A stretch of DNA of 64,000 nucleotides from Pseudomonas khavaziana (lineage in GTDB: Bacteria > Pseudomonadota > Gammaproteobacteria > Pseudomonadales > Pseudomonadaceae), in assembly GCF_019145205.1 (NCBI RefSeq), contig NZ_JAHSTT010000003.1, positions 248,001-312,000 of the forward strand, written 5' to 3'. A program made the position numbers and the translations under genes. A model generated the notes under the pieces. That model worked only from the letters and a program-made list of their open reading frames with translations. It was not told the origin of the DNA and did not search any database. This document shows, in pieces, positions 46,493-57,332 of this stretch (within the stretch, counting starts at the first letter, position 1; every line of letters begins with the position of its first letter).

Positions 46493-47293
46493 GTGGATAA
46501 GGTCCTGACATTCAAACAAGGCCGCGTACCGCTGCTGATCAGCATGCCCCACGCCGGCCTGCGCCTGACGCCTGCGGTCGAGGCCGGGTTGATCCCCGAG
46601 GCGCAAAGCCTGCCGGACACCGACTGGCATATACCTTTGCTGTATGACTTTGCCGAAGAACTGGGCGCCAGCACCCTGGCGGCAGAGTACTCGCGGTTTG
46701 TCATCGACTTGAACCGGCCTTCCGATAACACGCCGCTTTATGCCGGCGCCACCACCGGCCTGTACCCGGAGACGCTGTTCGATGGCGTGCCGTTGTTTCG
46801 TGAAGGGCAGACGCCCTCCGAGGAAGAGCGTGCGAGCTACCTGCAGAAGATCTGGGGGCCTTATCACCGCCAGCTGCAAGAGGAACTGGCGCGCCTCAAG
46901 GCCGAGTTCGGCTATGCGCTGTTGTTCGATGCGCACTCGATCCGCTCGGTAATCGCGCACCTGTTCGACGGCAAGTTGCCGGACTTCAACCTCGGTACCT
47001 TCAACGGCGCCGCATGCGATCCGGAATTGGCCCGCCAGCTGGAAGCCATCTGTGCTCAGCATCCCCAATACACCCATGTGCTGAACGGGCGTTTCAAGGG
47101 CGGCCACATCACCCGGCACTACGGCGACCCGGCGCAGGATATCCATGCCGTGCAACTGGAGTTGTGCCAGAGCGCGTATATGGAGGAGTTTGAGCCGTTT
47201 CGCTATCGCCCCGACCTTGCGGAGCCGACCCAGGTGGTGTTGAAGCAGCTGCTGCAAGGGTTTTTGTCTTGGGGGCAAAGCCGTTACCGATGA
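46493..47293 (+). CDS. hutG: N-formylglutamate deformylase HutG
   Basis: Splits N-formyl-L-glutamate into formate and glutamate, the last step of the route begun with HutF. The 266-residue protein has the family patterns LLISMPHAGLRL near the N-terminus, FVIDLNRP and LLFDAHSIRS. It starts at GTG 46493 with AAGGAG 7 bases upstream, sequences that overlap the hutI stop. Last gene of the hut operon. Confidence 0.96.
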   Translation: MDKVLTFKQGRVPLLISMPHAGLRLTPAVEAGLIPEAQSLPDTDWHIPLLYDFAEELGASTLAAEYSRFVIDLNRPSDNTPLYAGATTGLYPETLFDGVPLFREGQTPSEEERASYLQKIWGPYHRQLQEELARLKAEFGYALLFDAHSIRSVIAHLFDGKLPDFNLGTFNGAACDPELARQLEAICAQHPQYTHVLNGRFKGGHITRHYGDPAQDIHAVQLELCQSAYMEEFEPFRYRPDLAEPTQVVLKQLLQGFLSWGQSRYR

Positions 47294-47316
47294 TTCAGGG
47301 TGCTGCTCAAATAGCT

Positions 47317-47390
47317 ATCGGGAGCAAGCCCCCTCCGACATTTTGACTGCATTCACACAGTCCAAATGTCGGAGGGGCTGGAGGGGGCGA
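47317..47390. repeat. Inside-out REP pair, diverged
   Basis: ATCGGGAGCAAGCCCCCTCC comes first; the second arm (AATGTCGGAGGGGCTGGAGG) is partly degraded. Both arms share the same T-to-C-type change (CCGACATT / AATGTCGG), so the stem end has changed in step. Confidence 0.8.
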
Positions 47391-47535
47391 CTGTAGGATT
47401 ATCTGCGGAGCGAACTGCTGACACAGGTCTGAGTGCTCAAGGACATGCTCATTGCACAATTCGGGTTTATGATGCCAGACGGCAAAATAATAGACGTCCC
47501 CCCAGGGATGAACCCGACACCCTACGGAGCGCGCA

Positions 47536-48507
47536 ATGCAGACTTGGTACCCGCAGATCAAACCCTACGCCCGGCATGATCTGGCAGTCGATGACACCCA
47601 CACCCTGTATGTCGATGAAAGTGGCTCCCCCGAAGGCTTGCCCGTCGTGTTCATCCACGGTGGCCCAGGTGCCGGTTGCGACGCCCAGAGCCGCTGCTAC
47701 TTCGACCCGAACCTGTACCATATTGTGACCTTCGACCAGCGTGGCTGCGGTCGCTCGACCCCGCGCGCCAACCTCGAAAACAACACCACCTGGGATCTGG
47801 TCGCCGACCTTGAGCGCATCCGCGAACATCTGGGCATCGACAAATGGGTGCTGTTCGGCGGCTCCTGGGGCTCGACCCTGGCCCTGGCCTACGCGCAAAC
47901 CCACCCGGAGCGCGTGCTTGGCCTGATCGTGCGCGGCATCTTCCTGGCGCGCCCGCAGGACATCCATTGGTTCTACCAGGAGGGGGCGAGCCGCCTGTTC
48001 CCGGATTACTGGCAGGACTACCTGGCGCCGATCCCGGTGGAAGAGCGCCACGACATGATCGCCGCCTACCACAAGCGTCTGACCGGCAACGACCAGATCG
48101 CCCAGATGCACGCGGCCAAGGCCTGGTCCGGTTGGGAAGGGCGTATGCTGGGCCTATGCCCGAGCCCGCAGCATGTCGAGCGCTTCTCCGAGCCGCAGCG
48201 CGCCTTGTCGATTGCCCGCATCGAGTGCCATTACTTCACCAACAACTCCTTCCTGGAACCCAACCAGCTGATTCGCGATATGCACAAGATCGCCCATCTG
48301 CCCGGCGTCATCATCCATGGCCGCTACGACATGATCTGCCCGCTGGATAACGCCTGGGAGCTGCATCAGGCCTGGCCCAACAGCGAGCTGCAGGTGATTC
48401 GCGAGGCCGGGCATGCCGCCTCCGAGCCGGGTATCACCGACGCTTTGGTGCGTGCGACCGGCGAAATGGCACGGCGCCTGCTTGATCTGCCCCCTGAAGA
48501 AGCATGA
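47536..48507 (+). CDS. pip: Proline iminopeptidase
   Basis: Removes N-terminal proline from peptides. The 323-residue alpha/beta-hydrolase has the oxyanion motif FIHGGPGAG, the nucleophile in [10 protein letters not shown] (Ser110), an aspartate in HGRYDMICP and the histidine in EAGHAASEP. It overlaps dtd by 4 bases (ATGA), a common Pseudomonas pairing. Confidence 0.95.
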   Translation: MQTWYPQIKPYARHDLAVDDTHTLYVDESGSPEGLPVVFIHGGPGAGCDAQSRCYFDPNLYHIVTFDQRGCGRSTPRANLENNTTWDLVADLERIREHLGIDKWVLFGGSWGSTLALAYAQTHPERVLGLIVRGIFLARPQDIHWFYQEGASRLFPDYWQDYLAPIPVEERHDMIAAYHKRLTGNDQIAQMHAAKAWSGWEGRMLGLCPSPQHVERFSEPQRALSIARIECHYFTNNSFLEPNQLIRDMHKIAHLPGVIIHGRYDMICPLDNAWELHQAWPNSELQVIREAGHAASEPGITDALVRATGEMARRLLDLPPEEA

Positions 48508-48941
48508 AGGGCCTGTTGCAGCGGGTGCGTGGCGCCCGCGTCGAAGTTGCCGGGGAGGTCGTAGGGGCGATTGACCAGGGTTTGCTGGTGCTGGTCGCCG
48601 TCGAACCTTCAGATACGCCCGAGAGCGCCGGTAAACTGTTGCACAAGCTGCTTAACTATCGGGTGTTCAGTGACGACGAGGGCAAGATGAACCTGTCGCT
48701 CAAGGATATCGGCGGCGGTTTGCTGCTGGTGTCGCAGTTCACCCTGGCGGCGGACACAAAAAGTGGGCTGCGGCCAAGTTTTTCCACGGCGGCCCCACCG
48801 GCCCTGGGAGCGGCGCTTTTTGAGCACTTGTTGTTACAAGCGCAACAATTGCATGGCAAGGTGGCTTCAGGGCGTTTTGGCGCCGATATGCAGGTGCATT
48901 TGGTCAATGATGGCCCTGTGACCTTTCTCTTACAGACATGA
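48504..48941 (+). CDS. dtd: D-aminoacyl-tRNA deacylase
   Basis: Hydrolyses D-amino acids mis-attached to tRNA. The 145-residue protein contains both defining motifs: SQFTLAADT (S-Q-x-x) near residue 78 and the C-terminal NDGPVTF (G-P-x-T). It is coupled to pip by overlap. The 266 bases after it hold the opgG upstream region, in which I see only an AT-rich stretch and one weak sigma-54-like element. Confidence 0.96.
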   Translation: MKGLLQRVRGARVEVAGEVVGAIDQGLLVLVAVEPSDTPESAGKLLHKLLNYRVFSDDEGKMNLSLKDIGGGLLLVSQFTLAADTKSGLRPSFSTAAPPALGAALFEHLLLQAQQLHGKVASGRFGADMQVHLVNDGPVTFLLQT

Positions 48942-49207
48942 ATGTATTAAAAACGACTTTAATGCTGAAAAACGCAGGTTTTCGCTACAAATACTTCACT
49001 GTCCCTGATGCGTTGTCTCGCGGGCTACTAGATAATCGCGCGCTACGGGGATCAGCGTTGTTTGGTCCATTTTTGACTTAGGTAGAGACTTGTCCGATAG
49101 CCTTTGGGGAATCATTTGGCCCTAGGGGAGTCGGAACATTGCTCGCCAACCTGGCATATAGATAGCTGGCCGTTGGTTTTTTGATCTGTTTTCGGCGAGG
49201 GTTGCTC

Positions 49208-50944
49208 GTGATTGTTAGTCCCTGTAATGCACCAAAATTGTCTGCCAAACGGTTACGAAACGCACTGGTGACGGGCTCTGCCCTGTTTTGCCTGTTCGGC
49301 GCGGGTCAACTGTGGGCATTCAGTCTGGATGATGTGTCGGCCAAGGCAAAAGAGCTGGCCGGGCAGAAATACGAAGCTCCGCGCAGCAATCTGCCGAACG
49401 AATTCCGCGAAATGAAATTCGCTGACTACCAGAAGATTCGTTTCCGCAATGAAAAAGCCGAGTGGGCCGATCAGAACACCCCGTTCAAGCTGTCCTTCTA
49501 TCACCAGGGCATGCATTTCGACACGCCGGTGAAAATCAACGAAGTCACTGCCGACAGCGTGCATGAAATCAAGTACGACCCGACACGTTTCGACTTCGGC
49601 GACGTGAAATTCGATCCCAAGGCCACTGAACAGCTGGGTTATGCCGGTTTCCGTGTGCTTTTCCCGATCAACAAGGCTGATAAGCAAGACGAAATCATGA
49701 CCATGCTCGGCGCCAGCTATTTCCGCGTCGTGGGCAAGGACCAGGTATATGGCCTGTCTGCCCGTGGCATGGCCATTGATACCGCACTGCCGTCCGGCGA
49801 AGAGTTCCCGCGTTTCACGGAGTTCTGGATCGAACGTCCAAAACCGGGTGACAAGCACCTGGTGATCTTCGCCCTGCTGGATTCGCCGCGCGCCACAGGC
49901 GCCTATCGCCTGATCCTGCGCCCTGGCACCGACACCGTAGTTGATGTGAAATCGCAGATGTACCTGCGCGACAAGGTCAGCAAGCTGGGCGTGGCCCCGT
50001 TGACATCGATGTTCCTGTTCGGCGCCAACCAGCCGTCCAAGGTCCTCAACTACCGCCGCGAGCTGCACGACTCCAGCGGCCTGTCGATCCATGCCGGCAA
50101 TGGCGAGTGGATCTGGCGCCCGTTGAACAATCCTAAACACCTGTCGGTCAGCAACTTCAGCGTCGAGAACCCGCGCGGGTTCGGCCTGCTGCAACGTGGC
50201 CGCAATTTCAGCCACTACGAAGACCTGGACGACAACTACGACAAGCGCCCAAGCGCCTGGATCGAGCCTGAGGGCGATTGGGGCAAGGGCACCGTCGATC
50301 TGGTAGAGATCCCGACGGCCGATGAAACCAATGACAACATCGTGGCGTTCTGGAGCCCGGCTGAACTGCCGGAAGTCGGCAAGCCGCTGGACGTGTCCTA
50401 CCGCCTGCACTGGACCCTGGACGACGCCGCATTCCATTCGCCGGACAGTGCCTGGGTCAAGCAGACCCTGCGTTCCACCGGTGACGTGAAGCAATCCAAC
50501 CTGATCCGTCAGCCCGATGGCAGCGTGGCCTACCTGGTGGACTTCGAAGGCCCGTCCCTGAAGAAACTGCTGCCGGACGCCCCGGTGCGCAGCCAGGTGA
50601 GCGTCAGTGACAACGCAGAGCTGGTTGAAAACAGTGTGCGCTACAACGAGCACACCAAAGGCTGGCGCCTGACCCTGCGCATGAAGATCAAGGACGCGGG
50701 CAAGCCGACCGAAATGCGTGCGGCACTGGTGCAGGATATCGTGCAGCCAGAGCCTGAGCCGGTTTCCAACCATGTGTTGAAGGCCGACAAGGTCCTGGCC
50801 AAGCAGCACGAGAAACAGGCCAAGAAAGACGCGAAAGACAAGCAAGCCCAGCAGCCAGAAGCTGCCCCAGCCACTCCGGAGCCGATCAAGACTGAGCAAG
50901 TCCTGACCGAAACCTGGAGCTATCAGTTGCCTGCCGATGAGTAA
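49208..50944 (+). CDS. opgG: Glucan biosynthesis protein OpgG (MdoG)
   Basis: A periplasmic protein needed for the backbone branching of osmoregulated periplasmic glucans. The 578-residue protein has a signal peptide (about residues 10-37, ending LWAF), the OpgG beta-sandwich ([14 protein letters not shown], then [12 protein letters not shown]) and a charged Lys/Glu-rich C-terminal tail. GTG 49208 is preferred to ATG 49181: GAGGG is 6 bases upstream and the family begins MIVSPCNAP. The stop overlaps opgH by 8 bases. Confidence 0.93.
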   Translation: MIVSPCNAPKLSAKRLRNALVTGSALFCLFGAGQLWAFSLDDVSAKAKELAGQKYEAPRSNLPNEFREMKFADYQKIRFRNEKAEWADQNTPFKLSFYHQGMHFDTPVKINEVTADSVHEIKYDPTRFDFGDVKFDPKATEQLGYAGFRVLFPINKADKQDEIMTMLGASYFRVVGKDQVYGLSARGMAIDTALPSGEEFPRFTEFWIERPKPGDKHLVIFALLDSPRATGAYRLILRPGTDTVVDVKSQMYLRDKVSKLGVAPLTSMFLFGANQPSKVLNYRRELHDSSGLSIHAGNGEWIWRPLNNPKHLSVSNFSVENPRGFGLLQRGRNFSHYEDLDDNYDKRPSAWIEPEGDWGKGTVDLVEIPTADETNDNIVAFWSPAELPEVGKPLDVSYRLHWTLDDAAFHSPDSAWVKQTLRSTGDVKQSNLIRQPDGSVAYLVDFEGPSLKKLLPDAPVRSQVSVSDNAELVENSVRYNEHTKGWRLTLRMKIKDAGKPTEMRAALVQDIVQPEPEPVSNHVLKADKVLAKQHEKQAKKDAKDKQAQQPEAAPATPEPIKTEQVLTETWSYQLPADE

Positions 50945-53507
50945 TTCCCAAATAACGCCTGAGACTCTGTCCGAGTACCTGGCGCATCTGCCCATGACGG
51001 CCGAGCAGCGCGCCGAGCTGGCGGGCTGCAGCTCGTTCAGCGAGTTGCATGAGCGCCTGTCGTCAAAAACCTTCGACGCCCCGACCGACGCCGCCCAGGC
51101 CTCGGTCGGCCGTCGGCTGACCCTCAGCACTGCCGAAGAGCTGCAAGACGCCGAAATGCTGGCGCTCGACGCCAGCGGTCGCGTATGCCTCAAGGCCACG
51201 CCACCGATCCGCCGGACCAAAGTGGTGCCCGAGCCTTGGCGTACCAATATCCTGGTGCGTGGCTGGCGGCGGATCACCGGTCGCACCAACCCGCCCAAGC
51301 CACCGAAAGACGAGCGGGTGTTGCCGGCTGCGCGCTGGCGTACCGTGGGTTCGATCCGTCGCTATATCCTGCTGGTGCTGATGCTCGGCCAGACCATCGT
51401 GGCTGGCTGGTACATGAAAGGCATCATGCCGTACCAGGGCTGGTCGCTGGTCGACTTCGACGAAATCCGCAACCAGACCCTGCTGCAAACGGCAACCCAG
51501 GTACTGCCTTACGCCCTGCAAACCAGCATCCTGATCATGTTCGGGATTCTGTTCTGCTGGGTGTCGGCCGGCTTCTGGACCGCGTTGATGGGCTTCCTGG
51601 AGCTGCTGACCGGTCACGATAAATACCGCATCTCCGGTAAAAGTGCCGGTGACGAGCCGATTCCGAAGGATGCGCGCACCGCCTTGGTGATGCCGATCTG
51701 CAACGAAGACGTGCCGCGGGTATTCGCGGGTTTGCGTGCGACCTTCGAATCGGTGGCTGCCACCGGCGACCTGGATCGCTTCGATTTCTTCGTGCTCAGT
51801 GACAGTAACGACGCCGACATCTGCATCGCCGAGCAGCAAGCCTGGCTCGACGTGTGCCGCGAAGCCGGTGGCTTCGGCAAGATCTTCTATCGCCGCCGTC
51901 GCCGCCGCGTAAAGCGCAAGAGCGGCAACCTCGACGACTTCTGCCGTCGCTGGGGCGGTGACTACAAGTACATGGTAGTGCTCGACGCCGACAGCGTGAT
52001 GAGCGGCGAGTGCCTGACCAGCCTGGTGCGCCTGATGGAAGCCACGCCGGATGCGGGCATTATCCAGACCGCGCCACGGGCGTCGGGCATGGACACCCTG
52101 TATGCGCGCATGCAGCAGTTCGCCACCCGCGTGTACGGCCCGCTGTTTACCGCCGGCCTGCACTTCTGGCAGCTGGGTGAATCCCACTACTGGGGTCACA
52201 ACGCGATCATCCGCATGAAGCCGTTTATCGAGCACTGCGCCCTGGCGCCGTTGCCCGGTAAAGGCGCGTTTGCCGGTGCGATCCTCTCCCACGACTTCGT
52301 TGAAGCTGCGCTGATGCGCCGTGCCGGCTGGGGCGTGTGGATCGCCTACGACCTGCCCGGCAGCTACGAAGAACTGCCACCGAACCTGCTGGACGAACTC
52401 AAGCGTGACCGTCGCTGGTGCCACGGTAACCTGATGAACTTCCGCCTGTTCCTGGTAAAAGGCATGCACCCGGTGCACCGTGCGGTGTTCCTGACCGGCG
52501 TGATGTCCTACCTGTCGGCGCCGTTGTGGTTCTTCTTTCTGGTGTTGTCCACCGCGCTGCTGGCGGTGAATACCTTGATGGAGCCGCAGTACTTCATGGC
52601 TCCGCGCCAGTTGTACCCGCTGTGGCCACAATGGCACCCGGACAAGGCGGTGGCGCTGTTCTCCACCACCATCGTGCTGCTGTTCCTGCCCAAACTGCTG
52701 AGCATCATCCTGATCTGGGCCAAGGGCGCGAAAGAGTTCGGCGGCAAGTTCAAGGTGACCTTGTCGATGCTGCTGGAGATGCTGTTCTCCATGCTGCTGG
52801 CGCCGGTGCGGATGATTTTCCACACCCGTTTCGTGCTTGCCGCGTTCCTCGGCTGGGCCGCCACCTGGAACTCGCCGCAGCGTGACGACGACTCCACGCC
52901 ATGGAGCGAAGCGGTCAAGCGCCACGGGCCGCAAACCTTGCTGGGCTTCCTGTGGGCCCTGCTGGTGGTGTGGTTGAACCCAAGCTTCCTGTGGTGGCTG
53001 GTGCCGATTGTCGGCTCGCTGATGCTGTCGATCCCGGTGTCGGTGATTTCCAGTCGGGTCAAGCTGGGTCTCAAGTCCCGCGACGAGAGCCTGTTCCTGA
53101 TTCCTGAGGAATACAATCCGCCGCAAGCGTTGCTGTCGACCGAGCAATACACCCATGAAAATCGCTGGCACGCCCTCAATGACGGGTTTGTGCGTTCCGT
53201 GGTCGACCCGCAGCAGAACGCCCTGGCCTGCGCCTTGGCGACTTCGCGGCACCGTGAGGCCGAGCCGATCGAGTACCTGCGCATGGAGCGTGTTCGCCAC
53301 GCGTTGAAAGTCGGCCCGGCCGGCCTCAACAACAGCGAACGCCTGGCCTTGCTCAGCGACCCGGTGGCTCTGGCACGCCTGCATGAGCAGGTCTGGAGCG
53401 AAGGCCACGCCGAGTGGCTCGGTGCCTGGCGTGCATCGATCAAGGCTGATCCGCATGCGCCGTTGCTGCCGCTGCAACCGCAGTCGGCCCAGGCTCAACC
53501 AGCCTGA
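50937..53507 (+). CDS. opgH: Glucans biosynthesis glucosyltransferase OpgH (MdoH)
   Basis: An inner-membrane family 2 glucosyltransferase that polymerises UDP-glucose into the glucan backbone. The 856-residue protein has several membrane helices on either side of a cytoplasmic catalytic domain ([31 protein letters not shown], the ED-like [15 protein letters not shown] motif and RRWCHGNL). Coupled to opgG by an 8-base overlap. Followed by a GC-rich hairpin. Confidence 0.96.
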   Translation: MSNSQITPETLSEYLAHLPMTAEQRAELAGCSSFSELHERLSSKTFDAPTDAAQASVGRRLTLSTAEELQDAEMLALDASGRVCLKATPPIRRTKVVPEPWRTNILVRGWRRITGRTNPPKPPKDERVLPAARWRTVGSIRRYILLVLMLGQTIVAGWYMKGIMPYQGWSLVDFDEIRNQTLLQTATQVLPYALQTSILIMFGILFCWVSAGFWTALMGFLELLTGHDKYRISGKSAGDEPIPKDARTALVMPICNEDVPRVFAGLRATFESVAATGDLDRFDFFVLSDSNDADICIAEQQAWLDVCREAGGFGKIFYRRRRRRVKRKSGNLDDFCRRWGGDYKYMVVLDADSVMSGECLTSLVRLMEATPDAGIIQTAPRASGMDTLYARMQQFATRVYGPLFTAGLHFWQLGESHYWGHNAIIRMKPFIEHCALAPLPGKGAFAGAILSHDFVEAALMRRAGWGVWIAYDLPGSYEELPPNLLDELKRDRRWCHGNLMNFRLFLVKGMHPVHRAVFLTGVMSYLSAPLWFFFLVLSTALLAVNTLMEPQYFMAPRQLYPLWPQWHPDKAVALFSTTIVLLFLPKLLSIILIWAKGAKEFGGKFKVTLSMLLEMLFSMLLAPVRMIFHTRFVLAAFLGWAATWNSPQRDDDSTPWSEAVKRHGPQTLLGFLWALLVVWLNPSFLWWLVPIVGSLMLSIPVSVISSRVKLGLKSRDESLFLIPEEYNPPQALLSTEQYTHENRWHALNDGFVRSVVDPQQNALACALATSRHREAEPIEYLRMERVRHALKVGPAGLNNSERLALLSDPVALARLHEQVWSEGHAEWLGAWRASIKADPHAPLLPLQPQSAQAQPA

Positions 53508-53512
53508 TTCAG

Positions 53513-53542
53513 ACGCCCCCGAGGGCTCACCTCGGGGGTGTT
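53513..53542 (+). terminator. Possible terminator after opgH
   Basis: ACGCCCCCGAGG and CCTCGGGGGTGT form a 12-base stem with a short loop. Only TGTT follows, so termination may be weak. Confidence 0.6.
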
Positions 53543-53694
53543 CCAGACGCTGGTCCTACAGCGTTTACAGTGCCTTCTTTGTATCCCTAACTCCTTGTTA
53601 TTTCGAAACAAAAGACCTCTGTTCGAAGCGTATTGCCGTGCCGGCGACTGGGTTAGCATCGCCCCCCAAAATTTGACTCGCCACGGGGGCATTC

Positions 53695-54495
53695 ATGATC
53701 AAGAAGTACTGTGCGGCATTGCTGATTAGCTGTTTCCTATTGGTACACACAGGGCTGCTGAAGGCGGGTGCGCTGGACGATGCTGTTCGCCGTGGTGTAT
53801 TGAAAGTTGGCACGACTCCCAACTACGTGCCGTTCGAAATGCTGGATAAACAGGGACGCATCATCGGCTTTGAAATCGACTTGCTCCATGCCATGAGCCG
53901 CGCACTGGGCGTAAAGCTTGAGCTGGTGGCGGTGCCCTATACGGAGTTGTTAGCCGGGTTGATGGCGAACAAGTTCGATCTGATTGGCAGCGGCATGACG
54001 GTCACCCAGGAGCGCAACCTCAAGCTCAATTTCAGCGACTCGTTTATCGTGGTGGGCCAGAGCGTGCTGCTGCATCCTCGCCTGACGGGTTCGATTTTCA
54101 GCATTGAAGACTTGAACCAAGCCGGTTATCGAGTCGTCGCCATTGAAGGCACCACGGGAGAGGACGCAGCACGACGCTTTCTTGGGGCGGCGCGCCTCAG
54201 CAGCGTGACGACCCCGGAAGAGGGGGTGCGCCAGGTTGTGGAGGGCACGGTCGACGCATTCGTGCATGACGCACCCTACAACCTGATCGCGCTGAGCCGG
54301 CCGCAGAACAGCGCATTGCTGGCACTGGAACAACCCTTCACCTTCGAACCCCTGGCCTTCGGCGTGAAAAAAGGCGACTACGACAGCCTCAACTGGATCA
54401 ATCACTTCCTCAACCAGATCGCCCAGGACGGCACCTACGATCGCCTGCATGACAAGTGGTTCACGGACACTGCCTGGGTGTCTGAGCTTGAGTGA
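53695..54495 (+). CDS. Polar amino-acid ABC transporter binding protein, duplicate copy
   Basis: A 266-residue family-3 periplasmic binding protein with a signal peptide (about residues 1-24). It is a clear paralogue of the next gene product: both share DDAV-x-RG-x-LKVG, IGSGMT-x-TQERNL, IVVGQ, PFTFEPLAFG-x-KKGDYDS and QDGTYDR-like C-termini. No transporter genes follow it directly. A short upstream element (GGGTTAGCATCGCCCC) resembles one before the paralogue. Its ligand is probably a polar amino acid. Confidence 0.9.
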   Translation: MIKKYCAALLISCFLLVHTGLLKAGALDDAVRRGVLKVGTTPNYVPFEMLDKQGRIIGFEIDLLHAMSRALGVKLELVAVPYTELLAGLMANKFDLIGSGMTVTQERNLKLNFSDSFIVVGQSVLLHPRLTGSIFSIEDLNQAGYRVVAIEGTTGEDAARRFLGAARLSSVTTPEEGVRQVVEGTVDAFVHDAPYNLIALSRPQNSALLALEQPFTFEPLAFGVKKGDYDSLNWINHFLNQIAQDGTYDRLHDKWFTDTAWVSELE

Positions 54496-54714
54496 TCGTC
54501 ATAACTACTTACACATCAATCAATTGCCCAGCCGCTGCGCCGATGTGTCTACCTCTGCATTGAACCGCAACGCTGTCGGGGGTTTGCGACATACGCCGAT
54601 ATGATTTACCCGTGAAACCTTTGTGACGGGCAGCGTGTGGGTTAGGATCGCACCCCGAAATGGCGCAGCCCTCTTGCGCGCCAACCTTATAAGAATCGTT
54701 CAGGGGACTTGTTG

Positions 54715-55512
54715 ATGAAAAAGTATCTTTCGATGCTGATGCTCGGTGTCACTGCGCTGGTCGCTGCCACTGCGGCACAGGCCGGTGCCATCGACGATGC
54801 GGTCAAGCGCGGCACGCTGAAAGTCGGCATGGACCCGACCTACATGCCGTTTGAAATGACCGACAAGCGCGGTGAGATCATTGGTTTCGAAGTCGACATC
54901 CTCAAGGCCATGGCCAAGTCCATGGGGGTCAAGCTGGAGCTGGTTTCTACAGGCTATGACGGCATCATCCCGGCCTTCCTGACCGGCAAGTTCGACATGA
55001 TCGGCAGCGGCATGACCCTGACCCAGGAGCGCAACCTGCGCCTGAACTTCAGCGAACCCTTCATCGTGGTCGGCCAGACCCTGCTGATCCGCAAGGAACT
55101 GGAAGGCACGATCAAGTCCTACAAAGACCTGAACGACGAGAAATACCGCCTGACCTCCAAGCTCGGCACCACCGGTGAAATGGTGGCCAAGAAGCTGATC
55201 TCCAAGGCCAAGTACCACGGTTACGACAACGAGCAGGAAGGTGTGCTGGACGTGGTCAATGGCAAGGCCGATGCCTTCGTGTATGACGCGCCGTACAACG
55301 TGGTTGCCGAGAAGAAAGTCGGCAACGGCAAGCTGGTGTTCCTGGAAGAACCCTTCACCTTCGAGCCCCTGGCGTTTGGTTTGAAGAAGGGTGACTACGA
55401 CAGCATCAACTTCATCAACAACTTCCTGCACCAGATCAAGAACGACGGCACCTACGATCGCATCCATGACAAGTGGTTCAAGAGCTCCGAGTGGCTCAAG
55501 GACATGGAATAA
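54715..55512 (+). CDS. Polar amino-acid ABC transporter binding protein
   Basis: A 265-residue family-3 periplasmic binding protein with a signal peptide (MKKYLSMLMLGVTALVAATA). Conserved ligand-site features MDPTYMPFEM and IGSGMTLTQERNLRLNFSEPF are intact. AGGGGA lies 8 bases upstream of ATG 54715. Permease and ATPase genes follow, so this is the cognate receptor of that system. The specific ligand is not clear; the ATPase and permease are of the glutamate/glutamine (GlnPQ-like) type. Confidence 0.92.
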   Translation: MKKYLSMLMLGVTALVAATAAQAGAIDDAVKRGTLKVGMDPTYMPFEMTDKRGEIIGFEVDILKAMAKSMGVKLELVSTGYDGIIPAFLTGKFDMIGSGMTLTQERNLRLNFSEPFIVVGQTLLIRKELEGTIKSYKDLNDEKYRLTSKLGTTGEMVAKKLISKAKYHGYDNEQEGVLDVVNGKADAFVYDAPYNVVAEKKVGNGKLVFLEEPFTFEPLAFGLKKGDYDSINFINNFLHQIKNDGTYDRIHDKWFKSSEWLKDME

Positions 55513-55534
55513 GGCCTGAAACCGAGTTGCCTGC

Positions 55535-55605
55535 ATCGCAGGCAAGCCAGCTCCCACATTTGACTGTATTTACACATCGAATGTGGGAGGGGGCTTGCCC
55601 CCGAT
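55535..55605. repeat. Inside-out REP pair, GGGGGCTTGCCCCC class
   Basis: The first arm (ATCGCAGGCAAGCCAGCTCC) is altered; the second, GTGGGAGGGGGCTTGCCCCC, is well kept. The order is reversed relative to standard REPINs. It stands between the binding-protein and permease genes of one operon. Confidence 0.85.
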
Positions 55606-55641
55606 GGCGGCCTATCAGGCAATACATATCCGGAAAATGAA

Positions 55642-56601
55642 ATGAAACAGAAAAAAGCCCAATGGCCCTGGCACCTGCTCACCGTGGTTGTGCTGGTCGG
55701 CCTGGCTGGCGCCTTGTACTACGCCACCTCGCTGATGTCCTACGAGTGGCGTTGGAACCGCGTGCCGCAATACTTCGCCTATCAAGCCGAGACCTCCCAG
55801 CGCGCTGCGGATATGTCCACCGTGGTCGAGTTGGTACGCAAAGGCGACATGGCCGAAGTCACCCTGCGCAATGACGCGGGGGGCGAGCAAAAGCTCACGG
55901 TTGCCGACAACAGCCTGCAAGTGGCGCGCGGCGACGATGTGGCTGAGGGTGACGTGGTCGGCGTGACTCGCCAGTGGGCGCTCGGGCCGTTGATGTGGGG
56001 CTTGTGGACCACGTTGTGGCTGTCGGTGGTGTCCGGCGTCCTCGGCTTGGCCATTGGCTTGGCGACCGGGTTGTGCCGGCTCTCCAAAAACCCGACCTTG
56101 CGCGACCTGTCGACGATCTACGTCGAACTGGTGCGCGGTACGCCGTTGCTGGTGCAGATCTTCATTTTCTATTTCTTTATCGGCACGGTGCTCAACCTGT
56201 CCCGGGAGTTTGCCGGGATTGCCGCGCTGTCGTTGTTCACCGGCGCCTACGTGGCGGAAATCGTCCGCGCCGGGGTGCAGTCCATCACCCGTGGCCAGGA
56301 CGAAGCGGCGCGCTCCCTGGGCTTGAGCGCCAGCCAGTCGATGCGCCATGTGGTGTTGCCGCAAGCCTTCAAGCGCGTGCTGCCGCCCCTGGCCGGGCAA
56401 TTTATCAGCCTGGTAAAAGACACGTCGCTGGTGTCAGTGATCGCGATTACCGAGTTGCTCAAGAGTGGCCGCGAGGTGATCACCACCTCGTTCTCGCCGT
56501 TTGAGATCCTGTTCTGTGTGGCAGGCCTTTACCTGCTGATCAACCTGCCGCTGTCGAAAATGGCCAGCCGGCTTGAGCGGAGGCTCGCCCAAAGTGATTG
56601 A
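55642..56601 (+). CDS. Amino-acid ABC transporter permease
   Basis: A 319-residue HisMQ-type permease. It has one N-terminal helix (residues 12-33), then a soluble segment of about 80 residues (35-115) not found in shorter members, then the usual membrane domain with the EAA loop [23 protein letters not shown]. The extra segment should lie in the periplasm. It overlaps the ATPase gene by 8 bases. Confidence 0.92.
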   Translation: MKQKKAQWPWHLLTVVVLVGLAGALYYATSLMSYEWRWNRVPQYFAYQAETSQRAADMSTVVELVRKGDMAEVTLRNDAGGEQKLTVADNSLQVARGDDVAEGDVVGVTRQWALGPLMWGLWTTLWLSVVSGVLGLAIGLATGLCRLSKNPTLRDLSTIYVELVRGTPLLVQIFIFYFFIGTVLNLSREFAGIAALSLFTGAYVAEIVRAGVQSITRGQDEAARSLGLSASQSMRHVVLPQAFKRVLPPLAGQFISLVKDTSLVSVIAITELLKSGREVITTSFSPFEILFCVAGLYLLINLPLSKMASRLERRLAQSD

Positions 56602-57328
56602 AGTGCGCGATCTGGTAAAAGTCTTCGACACCCGCGGGCACGTGGTGCGTGCGGTGGATCACGTCACCACCCAGGTCGCCAAGGGCGAAGTGCTGGTGGT
56701 GATCGGCCCGTCCGGCTCCGGCAAGTCCACCTTCCTGCGCTGCCTCAACGGCCTGGAAGAATTCGACTCGGGCTCGGTGAGCATCGACGGCCTGCAACTG
56801 GCCGACCCGAAGACCGACGTGAATGCCTATCGGCGTGAAGTCGGCATGGTGTTCCAGCATTTCAACCTGTTCCCGCACATGACCGTGCTGGAAAACCTGT
56901 GCCTGGCGCAAAAGGTCGTACGCAAGCGCGGCAAGCAAGAGCGCGAGGCCAAGGCTCTGGCTCTGCTGGAAAAGGTCGGTATCGCACAGAAGGCCCATGA
57001 GTTTCCGTCACGCCTGTCTGGCGGCCAGCAGCAGCGGGTTGCGATTGCCCGGGCCCTGGCCATGGAGCCCAAGGTGATGCTGTTTGACGAGCCCACCTCG
57101 GCCCTTGACCCGGAAATGGTCGGTGAAGTGCTGGACGTGATGAAGACCCTGGCCCTGGAAGGCATGACCATGGTCTGCGTCACCCACGAGATGGGCTTTG
57201 CCCGGGAAGTGGCGGACCGGGTGCTGTTTTTCGACCATGGCAAACTGCTGGAAGATGCCGCACCCGCCGCCTTCTTCGCCGCTCCCCAGGACCCCCGGGC
57301 ACAAGCCTTCCTGCGCCAGGTGCTGTAG
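56594..57328 (+). CDS. Amino-acid ABC transporter ATP-binding protein
   Basis: A 244-residue ATPase of the GlnQ/HisP type. Walker [10 protein letters not shown], signature [15 protein letters not shown], Walker [13 protein letters not shown] and switch histidine VTHEMGFA are all present. GTG 56594 is chosen, with GGAGG 10 bases upstream; it overlaps the permease stop by 8 bases. It converges with the first chemoreceptor gene, 4 bases away. Confidence 0.94.
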   Translation: MIEVRDLVKVFDTRGHVVRAVDHVTTQVAKGEVLVVIGPSGSGKSTFLRCLNGLEEFDSGSVSIDGLQLADPKTDVNAYRREVGMVFQHFNLFPHMTVLENLCLAQKVVRKRGKQEREAKALALLEKVGIAQKAHEFPSRLSGGQQQRVAIARALAMEPKVMLFDEPTSALDPEMVGEVLDVMKTLALEGMTMVCVTHEMGFAREVADRVLFFDHGKLLEDAAPAAFFAAPQDPRAQAFLRQVL

Positions 57329-57332
57329 CCGC

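Noticed and set aside
49152..49167. TGGCATATAGATAGCT upstream of opgG as a sigma-54 promoter
   Set aside because: GG-N10-GC spacing is correct, but the -12 element is TAGC rather than TTGC, no activator site is seen, and the opgG start is only about 40 bases away. Chance is likely in AT-rich sequence; start mapping would decide.
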